Positions 26,695 to 35,862 of a stretch of DNA of 64,000 nucleotides are shown here, piece after piece. Below the pieces are notes generated by a model. That model saw nothing but the letters and a program-made list of their open reading frames with translations. It was not told the DNA's origin and did no database searches. The translations under genes and the position numbers were made by a program. Source of the stretch: VMCP01 sp964408945 (GTDB lineage Bacteria > Bacteroidota > Bacteroidia > NS11-12g > UBA955). Location: positions 62,001 through 126,000 of the forward strand of contig CAYPBJ010000002.1 in assembly GCA_964408945.1 (NCBI GenBank), read 5' to 3'. Every line of letters begins with the position of its first letter. Positions within the stretch are counted from its first letter, which is position 1.

Positions 26695-27987
26695 ATGTCA
26701 AAACCAATTAAAGTGTTTTTGTGGGTGTTTTCAGCCCTTATATTTTGGCCTGCTATGCACGCTTTGGGAAGTGGAAATGACTTTGATATTTTTATTAGAG
26801 CGGCTTATGCACTCAAAGATGGGTCAGATATGTACTTACAGCCCCATTTGAATGGTTTATATTACTATTATTCACCGCTTTTTGCTTGGTTTTTACAGCC
26901 ATTTACCGTTTTCAGGGGACTTTCATTCGCTCATGAAAGCATGCTTCCCGATATTTTATACGACTTGGTTTTTGTAAAAACGGTTTGGGGATTGTTGACC
27001 TTTTTCTTCATTTACCGAATCATTGCAATTGTAAAGTCGCAATTTGCCTTGAATTCTCCTGCAAAAGAGGCTTGGTTTTGGGGACTTTGCATGGTTTTCT
27101 GCTACCGTTGGTTTTTCATGAATCTTTGGTATGGACAATTAACGGTTTTCGTTCTCTGGACCATTTTAGAAAGTTTGGTGGCTAAATGGAATAGGTTTGG
27201 ATGGTTGCAATTGGCACCAATGTCATTGGCGCTCAATATTAAGATTTTACCCTTGTTTTTATTCGGAAAATTAGGACTCGATCTAGATGTGAAAAAGGGA
27301 TTAATCATTGTAGCTTGGGTGTTGTTCTTCATTGCAGTACCCTTTCTGGTTTACCCTTATGATTTTATACTTGGTCAAACTTCAAATTGGCTACAAGCAG
27401 TAAATCCTTTAAAATCAAATCATGTTATTACGGTTGGTGAGGGTGGATTTGTAGATTTGGGTGCAATGGTGGTCAAGTTTTTCACGCGGTATGAGATTCC
27501 CAATGAACCTATGGCTTGCATCACGGAATTATCTCATGATACCATTTTTAAAATCACCATGGCCTTGAGACTGTTTGTAATGGGTATTGTGACATTGATT
27601 TATTTTAAAATAAAGCAATCACAATTAGAGCATAAATTGTGGGTGGGAATATCCGTTTTTACCGCGGTCATTCCATTGGTGTTTCCCCATCAACGCGATT
27701 ATTCGTTTGCTTTTTTAATTCCCAGCGTCGTGTTTTTAGTCTTCAATTGGGTGAATCAATTTGTCGATGAAAATGGGTCTTTTGATTTTAAATCTTGGTT
27801 CAATTTACAGTCCTTAATTTTTGTTTTATCTCTGGGGATGTTAGGAGCGGTAATTTTCTTTGAGTTATTCTCCCTTGAAACCCGATACTGGATTATTGGC
27901 AGTAGAATGCAAGGTTTGGGCGGACTGATTTTCGTATCCAACTATTTTATTTGGCTAAATAAGCAGCTTTACATATCTAAGTCATAA
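26695..27987 (+). CDS. GT87 (DUF2029) family membrane glycosyltransferase-like protein
   Basis: This 430-residue integral membrane protein has about ten hydrophobic segments. The first loop contains GSGNDFDIFIRAAYAL followed by YYYYSPLFAWFLQPF, characteristic of the DUF2029/GT87 family of polyprenyl-phosphomannose-dependent GT-C transferases; the Asp in NDFDIF would be the catalytic base by analogy. The substrate is unknown. A well-spaced promoter precedes the gene. Its 3' end overlaps the convergent TonB-receptor gene by 19 bp. Confidence 0.8.
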   Translation: MSKPIKVFLWVFSALIFWPAMHALGSGNDFDIFIRAAYALKDGSDMYLQPHLNGLYYYYSPLFAWFLQPFTVFRGLSFAHESMLPDILYDLVFVKTVWGLLTFFFIYRIIAIVKSQFALNSPAKEAWFWGLCMVFCYRWFFMNLWYGQLTVFVLWTILESLVAKWNRFGWLQLAPMSLALNIKILPLFLFGKLGLDLDVKKGLIIVAWVLFFIAVPFLVYPYDFILGQTSNWLQAVNPLKSNHVITVGEGGFVDLGAMVVKFFTRYEIPNEPMACITELSHDTIFKITMALRLFVMGIVTLIYFKIKQSQLEHKLWVGISVFTAVIPLVFPHQRDYSFAFLIPSVVFLVFNWVNQFVDENGSFDFKSWFNLQSLIFVLSLGMLGAVIFFELFSLETRYWIIGSRMQGLGGLIFVSNYFIWLNKQLYISKS

Positions 27988-30101
27988 GTGAACTGAATTT
28001 GTACACTTCTAGGTGGACTTAAATCAGCAGGTCGACCCATGTAAATGGTATTGGTGATATTTCTAATTTGAATGGTTAGGTCTAAAAGTTCATTTACAGG
28101 AACTCCCGCTCTTATATCAAATATATGTCCGCTATTTTTTCCTTCTCTAAATTGTTTTTTAACTCCCGGGATGGCATCAAAAAACTGAATATCAATATTT
28201 TCAAATGCAGATTGATATCGATAACTAACTCCTACAAAGAATTTGTTTTCAATTTTAAATTCTAAGTCACCTCTTAAAACATGTCTATTTCTGTATTTCA
28301 TGAAATCAGATTCATTTGAACGCGTACTCGCAAACGTTATTGGGTAGGGTTGTCCTAAAACACTTCCATACCCGAATGTATCATTGGGACTTGTTACATT
28401 TGGAATAGAATAGGTATAACCCGTTAACCATCTTACTGATTTATTATTATTTTTCCATTGGCCAGCACTTTCTATTTCAAATCCTGAAATCTGTGCATTG
28501 CTTACATTTAAGCTTTTGAATCCGGCATCTCCAAAAGGATTTGTTTTTGAGGTATAAACACCAAATGTGTATTCCATCAAATTGTCAATGTTCATGTAAA
28601 ACAGAGATGCATCAACATAGGCTTGTATATTTTTAATTTTTATACCTTGCTTAACACCCAATTCAATGTTTCTAGAGAATTCTGGTTCTAGATTTGGGTT
28701 TGGTAAAACGGAAACACCGGCGCTCGTGGTTTTTGTGAAAAGCTCAGCCATGCTGGGGAATCTGAAACCTTCGCCGTAAGAAAGACGGGCAAACGTGCCT
28801 GATCCTAATTGTCTATTTAGTCCAGCGCGAATCACGGGTTTGGATCGAACCACTCCGTCTAAATCAAAGTATTCATATCGAGCACCGCCCTCAATAACCC
28901 ATTTCTTTGTTTTATATTTAAGTTGAGTATAAGCGGCGTGATTGAATGCTTTATGATCACCTTGAAAAAGGGGTGATTGTGAAAGGGTATAAGTTGATAC
29001 AATACCGCCAGTAACTCTCAAATAATTTTGAGGTTTTTTTATGGATTTAAATGACCGACTGCTGCGCAGTTCAGAATAATAAAAGTCACTAGAATTGTCT
29101 TGATTCTCGCCACCGGAGGCTAAACTATCTATGTCATTTTTAACCCTAAAAAAACGATGTTGTATTTTGTGCTTCCATTTTTTTCCGTTCCAGGTAATGC
29201 TAGGGTCTACATTAAATCTGCGCAAAAGGTTTTTGCCAAGAACGGTGTCATTGTTGAGATACCCTTGTTCGTCACTTTCCCATACCAAGAAATTGCCACT
29301 TTCGCCTTTTTGGATGTTTCCGTTGATTTTGATTTTTAACTGCGGAAGTCGGGATGGTTGAAATCCGTAACGCCATCCCATACGAACTCGGTAATCTTGT
29401 CCGCTATATTTATATCCGTCATCGTTAAGCTGATTCCAGTTTGCGCCAAAAGAGTGTTGTTTGATTCGTTCGGTGTATTGCCCGTTGATTCCGTAAAATG
29501 ATCTTCGTTTTTGAGTGTATTTGTACTGATCGGGTATATCATAGAAACCGGCAAGAACATTCATTTTACCTTTTCCGCGGTATGAAATGGGTTCGCTTGA
29601 GAGATTGACCACACCATTTAAAGCGGAAGAACCGTAAAGTACAGAACCCGCACTTTTTATAACTTCTACTCCGTCAACAATTTCCACCGGAAGAAATGAA
29701 AAGGGAACCGATCCAACATCCCCAGAAAGCATAGGCATTTCATCTAAGGTAACCATGACTCTGCTTCCTGCGCCGTAACTCCAACCGCTGCCGTTTCTAA
29801 TGTTTATTTGGTCATCATTGACTACCAATCCAGGAACTTGTTCGAAGGCAGTTCGAGCATTTGTAGTAACTCTATTTTGAATGAGGTAAGGTTTAATTAC
29901 AGAAACACCTACAGTACTTTCCTTGATTTTTGACAGGTCTTTATTGTTGGAAATAACCACTTGTTCCAAAAACTCAAATTCTGAATCATTTCTCAGTGAA
30001 TCTACCAATCGTTGAAGTTGATTTTGCTGCGCATAGCTAATTTTAGTGCTGCAAAAACAAGCTATCCAAAAGAAACATTTAAAAGGTTTGGCAATTTCCA
30101 T
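27969..30101 (-). CDS. TonB-dependent outer-membrane receptor
   Basis: This 710-residue receptor has a signal peptide ending near KISYAQ, a plug domain (VTTNARTAFEQVPGLVV, NIRNGSGWSYGAGSRV, VLYGSSALNGVVNL) and a C-terminal 22-strand-type barrel ending in VQIQFTYDLDM. No N-terminal CarboxypepD-like domain is present, so it is closer to the FepA/BtuB class than to SusC. It takes up a scarce ligand (siderophore, cobalamin or similar) using TonB energy; the ligand is not readable. The ATG at 30101 is preferred over an upstream TTG because the signal peptide begins there. It diverges from the small T9SS cargo gene. Confidence 0.92.
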   Translation of the reverse strand: MEIAKPFKCFFWIACFCSTKISYAQQNQLQRLVDSLRNDSEFEFLEQVVISNNKDLSKIKESTVGVSVIKPYLIQNRVTTNARTAFEQVPGLVVNDDQINIRNGSGWSYGAGSRVMVTLDEMPMLSGDVGSVPFSFLPVEIVDGVEVIKSAGSVLYGSSALNGVVNLSSEPISYRGKGKMNVLAGFYDIPDQYKYTQKRRSFYGINGQYTERIKQHSFGANWNQLNDDGYKYSGQDYRVRMGWRYGFQPSRLPQLKIKINGNIQKGESGNFLVWESDEQGYLNNDTVLGKNLLRRFNVDPSITWNGKKWKHKIQHRFFRVKNDIDSLASGGENQDNSSDFYYSELRSSRSFKSIKKPQNYLRVTGGIVSTYTLSQSPLFQGDHKAFNHAAYTQLKYKTKKWVIEGGARYEYFDLDGVVRSKPVIRAGLNRQLGSGTFARLSYGEGFRFPSMAELFTKTTSAGVSVLPNPNLEPEFSRNIELGVKQGIKIKNIQAYVDASLFYMNIDNLMEYTFGVYTSKTNPFGDAGFKSLNVSNAQISGFEIESAGQWKNNNKSVRWLTGYTYSIPNVTSPNDTFGYGSVLGQPYPITFASTRSNESDFMKYRNRHVLRGDLEFKIENKFFVGVSYRYQSAFENIDIQFFDAIPGVKKQFREGKNSGHIFDIRAGVPVNELLDLTIQIRNITNTIYMGRPADLSPPRSVQIQFTYDLDM

Positions 30102-30131
30102 GTATTTTCGTGTAACCAATCTAAAACTACA

Positions 30132-30842
30132 ATGATACGGAAGTTTGCATGGATAATTGCTATCGGAATGTTAGCAGTTGTTTCTCCTCAGTTACAAGCA
30201 CAGAATTGTACCCCTGATCCTGCTTTGACTATACCTGGAATTTTACCTGCTTCTTTACCGAAAGGCAACATAAATACTCCTTACAGCGAGAGGATTACTG
30301 TTATGCTTTTTAAAGATACCAATGTTATTCTTCAAGGTGCCCCAGTTCTAGCTAAAATTGATTCTATGGTGATGAAATCTATTGATGGATTGCCCTCTGG
30401 AATGGGATATATCTGTAAAAATTACAAATGTGTATTTTTACCTATGACTTTGAGTTGTGTTGAATTAAATGGAACTCCAACCGAAGGAGGCGTTTTTCCA
30501 TTGAAAATACCCGTTCAAGTATTTGCTAAAGTTTTTGGATCTATTCCTGTAGCTCAGCCAGATACTTTGAGAAATTATGTTTTAACTATTGAAGGAGGAG
30601 CTGCGAATGTGATGAATTTAAATAATCTTAGAGGTTTAAAAATATATCCTAACCCTGCAAACGGAGAAGTTCAAATTCTTGCAAAATCTCAACCTAGAAT
30701 TTTTGATTTGACTGGAAGAGAGTTAGCCATTTCATGGTTGAATTCAGATAATGGGGTTTACCAAATCAATGTTTCCGATTGGAAATCAGGAATGTATTTG
30801 GTTTTGGCTAATGGAACTTCACAAAAATTGGTAGTGGAGTAA
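30132..30842 (+). CDS. Small T9SS cargo protein with type A sorting domain
   Basis: The 236-residue protein has a signal peptide (MIRKFAWIIAIGMLAVVSP, then QLQAQ) and a cysteine-containing domain starting NCTPDPALTIPGILPASLPK. It ends in a 70-residue type A T9SS C-terminal domain (LRGLKIYPNPANGEVQI... SGMYLVLANGTSQKLVVE). The middle domain is unknown. A longer frame begins at 30012 inside the divergent receptor gene, but the signal peptide fixes the start at 30132. A membrane protein gene follows after 3 bp, suggesting co-transcription. Confidence 0.85.
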   Translation: MIRKFAWIIAIGMLAVVSPQLQAQNCTPDPALTIPGILPASLPKGNINTPYSERITVMLFKDTNVILQGAPVLAKIDSMVMKSIDGLPSGMGYICKNYKCVFLPMTLSCVELNGTPTEGGVFPLKIPVQVFAKVFGSIPVAQPDTLRNYVLTIEGGAANVMNLNNLRGLKIYPNPANGEVQILAKSQPRIFDLTGRELAISWLNSDNGVYQINVSDWKSGMYLVLANGTSQKLVVE

Positions 30843-30845
30843 TTC

Positions 30846-31283
30846 ATGGCAGAAAATCGATTTCACGTTATTATCCCAAAGTCAAAAGCTGAACTTCCTG
30901 CAATGATTGTCATCATCGTCATGGTGATGGTGGGTTTTGCCTTTCATTATGGCATTTTTGGTTGGGCAGGTAGCTTCATTTATTTAGCTGTAGCGCTATC
31001 ATTGGTGTTTTGGCTTTATGTAAAAAGAAAAGGAGATTACTTCGTATTGGTAGATAAAGACGGTGTCTCTTGGAGGGATCATTTTTTTTCAAACTATAAA
31101 TTTATTCCCTGGAAATTCATTCAGCGAATAGATTACTTGGTCTTTGAAATTAATTTTATGTTAAAAGAGACAGCACAAGTGGTGAGTTTTCCCACCAGTG
31201 GACTTTCAGACGAAGACGCTGAGAAAATGAAGCAAACCATTTCAGATATTATAGAGGAGAGAGAAAAAAACAATGAGCTTTAA
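30846..31283 (+). CDS. Small membrane protein with PH-like C-terminal domain, unknown function
   Basis: This 145-residue protein has two adjacent hydrophobic helices (residues about 19-35 and 40-58) and a cytoplasmic C-terminal region of alternating strands (YFVLVDKDGVSWRDHFF, YKFIPWKFIQRIDYLVF) resembling bacterial PH/YdbT-like domains. The resemblance is structural rather than motif-based. It sits 3 bp after the T9SS cargo gene and overlaps tyrS by 11 bp, so it is probably translated from a shared transcript. Confidence 0.7.
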   Translation: MAENRFHVIIPKSKAELPAMIVIIVMVMVGFAFHYGIFGWAGSFIYLAVALSLVFWLYVKRKGDYFVLVDKDGVSWRDHFFSNYKFIPWKFIQRIDYLVFEINFMLKETAQVVSFPTSGLSDEDAEKMKQTISDIIEEREKNNEL

Positions 31284-32571
31284 ACCCAACTTTGACTTTA
31301 TTGAAGAACTTAAGTGGCGTGGTTTGTTGCATGACGCCATTCCCGGAACCCAAGACTTGCTAAACAAAGAGCAAGTTACAGCCTATATCGGTTTTGACCC
31401 AACTGCAGATTCATTGCACATTGGAAACATGGTGCCCATAATGATGTTGACTTTGTTTCAGCGTGCAGGTCATAAACCTGTTGCTTTGGTTGGCGGTGCT
31501 ACGGGTATGGTTGGTGACCCAAGTGGTAAAAGTGCTGAACGCCAACTATTGGATTTAGAAACTTTGAATAAAAATTTGGAAGGCCAAAAAAATCAATTGA
31601 TGAAATTTTTGGATTTCGAAAACGTTCCAAATGCTGCTGGCATTGTCAATAACTATGATTGGTTTAAAGATTGGCATTTTTTGGATTTTATTAGAGATGT
31701 TGGTAAACACATCACGGTAAGCTATATGATGTCGAAAGACAGCGTAAGGAATAGGTTGGAGTCTGGTGGATTGTCATTTACAGAGTTTAGTTATCAGTTG
31801 GTGCAGGGTTATGATTTCTATCATTTGTATCAAAACATGGGCTGCAAACTTCAAATGGGCGGTTCGGACCAATGGGGAAATATCACTACGGGAACTGAGT
31901 TAATCAGAAGAAAGGCTGGCGGTGAAGCCTATGCTGTAACCGCTACGTTGATTACAAAATCAGATGGAACCAAATTTGGAAAAAGTGAAGGCGGAAACAT
32001 TTGGCTCGATCCAAAAAAGACTTCACCATTTGCTTTTTATCAGTTTTGGCTTAACATAGCTGATGAAGATGCAAAGCGGTTTATAAAGATATATTCTTTA
32101 AAATCTCGAGAAGAAATTGAATCATTGATTGCTGCTCATGAAGGAAACGAATTCCAAAGAAATCTTCAACGCGCTCTTGCTGAAGAGATGACAGAAAGGG
32201 TCCATTCTAAATCTGCCTTAGATTTGGCCGTAAAGGCTACTCAAGTCTTTTTTGGAAATGGTACTAAAGAAGATTTATTGTCATTGGATGAGTCAACCTT
32301 AGAATCAAGTTTACATGGAATGGAAAAGTTTGTGATTTCGCGTTCAGTTATTGAAGCAGGAATATCTATCCTGGATCTTATGGCTGTTGAAACTTCAATT
32401 TTTCCTTCCAAGGGAGAAGCCAGAAAAATGATATCAGCCAACGGTTTTTCCATCAATAAAGAGAAATTTTCAGATGTTGATGGTAGAATTGATTTTGGTT
32501 ATTTGATTCACAAACGTTTCCTCATTGCTCAGAAAGGAAAGAAGAACTACTTTGTAATAGAAGTTCAATAG
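31273..32571 (+). CDS. tyrS: Tyrosyl-tRNA synthetase
   Basis: TyrRS charges tRNA-Tyr. The 432-residue protein carries the class I signatures HIGN (residues 49-52) and KFGKS (about 234-238), the tyrosine-binding QLVQGYDF and QMGGSDQWGNI segments, and a C-terminal S4 RNA-binding domain (SKGEARKMISANGF). It belongs to the eubacterial KFGKS group. It overlaps the upstream membrane-protein gene by 11 bp, and rfbA follows with its own promoter inside the tyrS 3' end. Confidence 0.98.
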   Translation: MSFKPNFDFIEELKWRGLLHDAIPGTQDLLNKEQVTAYIGFDPTADSLHIGNMVPIMMLTLFQRAGHKPVALVGGATGMVGDPSGKSAERQLLDLETLNKNLEGQKNQLMKFLDFENVPNAAGIVNNYDWFKDWHFLDFIRDVGKHITVSYMMSKDSVRNRLESGGLSFTEFSYQLVQGYDFYHLYQNMGCKLQMGGSDQWGNITTGTELIRRKAGGEAYAVTATLITKSDGTKFGKSEGGNIWLDPKKTSPFAFYQFWLNIADEDAKRFIKIYSLKSREEIESLIAAHEGNEFQRNLQRALAEEMTERVHSKSALDLAVKATQVFFGNGTKEDLLSLDESTLESSLHGMEKFVISRSVIEAGISILDLMAVETSIFPSKGEARKMISANGFSINKEKFSDVDGRIDFGYLIHKRFLIAQKGKKNYFVIEVQ

Positions 32572-32583
32572 TCATTATCTTTG
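32551..32583 (+). promoter_or_regulatory. rfbA promoter (N4-ATG type)
   Basis: TTTG (32551-32554), a 21-bp spacer, TATCTTTG (32576-32583), then ATTC and the rfbA ATG. The -33 lies within the last codons of tyrS. This is the best complete promoter of the leaderless class in the window. Confidence 0.65.
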
Positions 32584-32587
32584 ATTC

Positions 32588-33466
32588 ATGAAAGGAATAA
32601 TTCTTGCCGGTGGTTCAGGTACTAGATTGTACCCATTAACCATGGCGGTGAGTAAACAGTTGATGCCTGTTTACGATAAACCCATGATATATTATCCGTT
32701 ATCCGTACTGATGATGGCGGGAATTCGGGAAATCTTAATCATTTCAACGCCGCATGATCTTCCTCATTTTGAGCGCCTGTTGGGCGATGGATCTAGAATT
32801 GGTTGCAGGTTTGAATATTGTGTTCAACCAAGTCCAGATGGTCTTGCACAAGCTTTTGTATTGGGAGCTGATTTTATTGGGGATGACAGTGTAGCTTTGA
32901 TTTTGGGCGATAATATATTCTATGGCTCAAATTTAAATCAGACGCTAAAAAGTTGTAAAGATCCAGAAGGCGGAATTGTATTTGCTTACCATGTTTCAGA
33001 CCCTGAAAGATACGGAGTGGTTGATTTTGATGATGACTTGAAAGCTTTAAGCATTGAAGAGAAACCTGCGGTTCCCAAGTCAAATTTTGCGGTACCGGGT
33101 TTGTATTTTTACGATAATTCTATTGTAGAAATCGCAAAAAATCTAAAACCATCTGCAAGGGGTGAATTGGAGATTACCGACGTAAATAGGATTTATCTCG
33201 AACAAGGCAAATTGCAAGTTCGTATCATGAGCCGCGGTACAGCGTGGTTAGATACAGGAACTTTTGCGAGCTTGATGCAAGCGGGTCAATTTGTAGAGGT
33301 TATTGAAGAACGTCAAGGAATGAAAGTTGGATGCATTGAGGAAATTGCTTGGAGACAGGGATTCATCACCACCGAACAACTTCTTGAAATTGCGCAACCT
33401 TTGAAAAAAAGTGGCTACGGGGTTTATTTAGAGAAAATCATTAGTATAAAAACTTACAGCATTTAA
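32588..33466 (+). CDS. rfbA: Glucose-1-phosphate thymidylyltransferase
   Basis: RfbA (RmlA) makes dTDP-glucose from dTTP and glucose 1-phosphate, the first step to dTDP-L-rhamnose and other deoxysugars of surface polysaccharides. The 292 residues are full length, with GGSGTRLYPLT at the N-terminus, EEKPAVPKS, GLYFYDN and GTAWLDTGT. The partner genes rfbB, rfbC and rfbD are not in the window. The downstream coiled-coil gene follows after 6 bp. Confidence 0.96.
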   Translation: MKGIILAGGSGTRLYPLTMAVSKQLMPVYDKPMIYYPLSVLMMAGIREILIISTPHDLPHFERLLGDGSRIGCRFEYCVQPSPDGLAQAFVLGADFIGDDSVALILGDNIFYGSNLNQTLKSCKDPEGGIVFAYHVSDPERYGVVDFDDDLKALSIEEKPAVPKSNFAVPGLYFYDNSIVEIAKNLKPSARGELEITDVNRIYLEQGKLQVRIMSRGTAWLDTGTFASLMQAGQFVEVIEERQGMKVGCIEEIAWRQGFITTEQLLEIAQPLKKSGYGVYLEKIISIKTYSI

Positions 33467-33472
33467 ATATTG

Positions 33473-33808
33473 ATGTCTGAAATGGAACAAAGATTGGGTT
33501 TGATTAAGGAGAAGGTTTTAAAACTTCTTCAAAAAAATCGTGCCCTCGAAGTTCAAAACAATGCGTTGTTGCATGAAGTTGATTTGTTGAAAGGCAGATT
33601 GTCGGAGAGCGAAGAACAAAGGGCTTTGAACGAAAACATCATCCAAATTCAGAAAAATACCATCAATGATTTAACAGAACAGAATAAATTGATTAAAATT
33701 GCAAAAGAAATGTCTAACGAATCTTCGTCTTCTAATCATGATTTAAAAATCAAGATTAATGAGTTGGTTCGCGACATTGACCGGTGCATTGATTTGTTAA
33801 ACGAATAA
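33473..33808 (+). CDS. Small coiled-coil protein upstream of zapA
   Basis: This 111-residue, almost wholly helical protein has heptad-like hydrophobic spacing (EQRLGLIKEKVLKLLQKN, then LEVQNNALLHEVDLLKGRLS). I read the ATG at 33473; a TTG one codon earlier is less likely. It lies 6 bp before zapA, and coiled-coil genes in this position are common in Bacteroidota. A ZapB-like division role is a guess from context and structure only. Confidence 0.75.
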   Translation: MSEMEQRLGLIKEKVLKLLQKNRALEVQNNALLHEVDLLKGRLSESEEQRALNENIIQIQKNTINDLTEQNKLIKIAKEMSNESSSSNHDLKIKINELVRDIDRCIDLLNE

Positions 33809-33814
33809 TGTAAT

Positions 33815-34111
33815 ATGGACAGTAATCAGACCGTTTTAGTTTCATTAAGTATAGATAACCATCCAATTAGACTTAGGGTGGCTCAAAAAGATGAGGCTCA
33901 GGTGCTGAAAGCTGCCGAGTTGCTGAATAATAGAATCGAAGGATTCAAAAGATTTGGAACAAGCAATCCGCTTGATCGCTTGTCTTGGGCTTCTTTAGAT
34001 TTAGCGGGTGAAGTGCTTAGACAAACATCCCCCTTAACCCCTAAAACGAATAATGATGAAGATTCATTGAAAGTTTTGGAGGAGATAGAAACCTTGCTCA
34101 GCCATATATAA
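33815..34111 (+). CDS. zapA: Cell division protein ZapA
   Basis: ZapA binds FtsZ and bundles its filaments at the division site. The 98-residue protein shows the N-terminal ZapA domain (VLVSLSIDNHPIRLRVAQKD) and the following helix (VLKAAELLNNRIEGFKRFG... SWASLDLAGEVLR). The coiled-coil tail is short. The order coiled-coil gene, zapA, rny is conserved in Bacteroidota as far as I know. The 47 bp to rny are too short to hold a 6S RNA. Confidence 0.88.
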   Translation: MDSNQTVLVSLSIDNHPIRLRVAQKDEAQVLKAAELLNNRIEGFKRFGTSNPLDRLSWASLDLAGEVLRQTSPLTPKTNNDEDSLKVLEEIETLLSHI

Positions 34112-34158
34112 TATTTCATTTAACAGACGGTGCTCCATTATAAAATAATAAAAAGAAA

Positions 34159-35855
34159 ATGGAAGTTATCGTGTTCATCCTTGCAGGTCTAGTCGGTGGA
34201 TTAGGCTTAGGGTACGTAGTATTCGTATCGGCAAGAAAAAATCAGTTAGAAAGCGAGCGAACTCGCATCCTCGAAGAGGCAAAATCACAAGGAGAATCTC
34301 TCAAAAAAGACCGTATTGTTGAAGCAAAAGAGAAGTACATGCAGCTTCGTTCAGAATACGAGCGTGAAACAAACAAGCGCAATTCAGAGTTATCAAATGC
34401 TGAAAATAGGCTTCGTCAAAAGGAGCAATCTTTGGATGACAAAATGAAGAGTCTTAAGCAGAAAGAAGATGAGACCACTCAGAAAAGCCAACGTTTAGAC
34501 GCCCAAATGGAAGCGTACAAAACAAAAGAAAAAGAATTAGCAACCCTTCGTGAGCAACAATTGGCTAAATTAGAGTCAATTGCCGGTTTGTCGCAGAATG
34601 ATGCCAAAGATCAAATGATTGAAACCATCAAAGCTAAGTCGCACACAGAAGGTCTTACCATCGCAAAAAACATTGTAGAGGAAGCTAAATTGGGTGCAAC
34701 TAGAGAAGCAAAGAGAATTGTACTTCAAACCATCCAAAGAACAGCAGCAGAATTGGCTATTGACAATACAGTTACTGCATTCCCTTTGGAATCTGATGAT
34801 GTTAAAGGCCGTATTATTGGTAGAGAAGGTAGAAATATCAAAGCGTTTGAAGCTGCAACTGGTGTAGAAATTTTAATTGATGACACCCCAGAAACCATTG
34901 TATTGAGTTGTTATGACCCCATTAGAAGAGAGGTTGCCCGAGTTTCCTTGGAACGTTTGATTCGCGATGGTAGAATTCACCCTGCTCGTATTGAAGAAGT
35001 GGTTGAAAAAACCAAAAAGCAAATAGAAGAAGAAGTCATTGAATGGGGAGAAAGAACTGTGGTTGATTTAGGTATTACAGGTCTACACCCTGAATTGATT
35101 CGATACGTTGGAAGAATGCGTTTCAGAAGTTCTTACGGACAAAACCTATTAAAGCACAGCCGTGAAGTAGCTCGTTTGTGTGCAACTATGGCTGCTGAAA
35201 TGGGCTTAAACGTAAAACTAGCAAAACGCGCAGGATTATTGCATGACATTGGAAAATGCCCTGNNNNNNNNNNNNNNNNNNNNNNNNNNNNNNNNNNNNN
35301 NNNNNNNNNNNNNNNNNNNNNNNNNNNNNNNNNNNNNNNNNNNNNNNNNNNNNNNNNNNNNNNAACGTAAAACTAGCAAAACGCGCAGGATTATTGCATG
35401 ACATTGGAAAATGCCCTGATAACGATGAGGAAACTCCACACGCATTGTTGGGTATGAAGTTGTGCGAGAAATATGGTGAACACCCTGAAGTTGTGAATGC
35501 TGTTGGTGCCCACCACGACGAGATAGAAATGACCAGCTTATTGAGTCCTATTATTCAAGCTTGTGACGCAATTAGCGGATCTCGCCCTGGTGCACGTCGT
35601 GGAGATGAACAATATCTTGAGCGTATTAAGGAAATGGAAAACATGGCCTTAAGTTACCCTGGAGTTGAAAAAGCCTTTGCTATTCAAGCAGGTCGTGAGC
35701 TTCGTATAATCATGGGTGCTGAAAAAACAACCGATGACCAAGCAGATACTCTGGCATTTGAGCTTTCCAACAGAATCATGACTGAGATGCGCTATCCTGG
35801 CCAAGTGAAGATTACCGTGATTCGTGAGAAGCGTTCTGTAGGCGTAGCTAAATAA
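34159..35855 (+). CDS. rny: Ribonuclease Y, split in this scaffold by a false N gap
   Basis: RNase Y is a membrane-anchored endoribonuclease that starts mRNA decay. In order: an N-terminal membrane helix (VIVFILAGLVGGLGLGYVVF), a long coiled coil to about residue 150, a KH domain (KGRIIGREGRNIKAFE) and an HD domain (LLHDIGKCP, then GAHHDEIE). The coding sequence is interrupted by 100 N at 35264-35363. The 55 bp on each side of the gap are identical. Removing the N and one copy joins the frames exactly (CC-T/GAT-AAC) and gives 513 residues, the normal family length. The gene is therefore intact in the organism. Confidence 0.95.
35209..35263 (+). repeat. 55-bp segment duplicated across the N gap (first copy)
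   Basis: This segment is identical, base for base, to 35364-35418. It is the end of one contig repeated at the start of the next, not a biological repeat: a 55-bp contig-end overlap left unmerged by the assembler. Confidence 0.9.
35264..35363. other. Artefactual 100-N assembly gap inside rny
   Basis: There are exactly 100 N, a placeholder length. The flanks overlap by 55 bp, so no sequence is missing. Confidence 0.9.
35364..35418 (+). repeat. 55-bp segment duplicated across the N gap (second copy)
   Basis: Second copy of 35209-35263. It encodes the same part of the RNase Y HD domain. Confidence 0.9.
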
Positions 35856-35862
35856 GATCAAA

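Noticed and set aside
34112..34158. Possible 6S RNA between zapA and rny
   Set aside because: 6S RNA often lies beside zapA in other phyla, but only 47 bp are available here.
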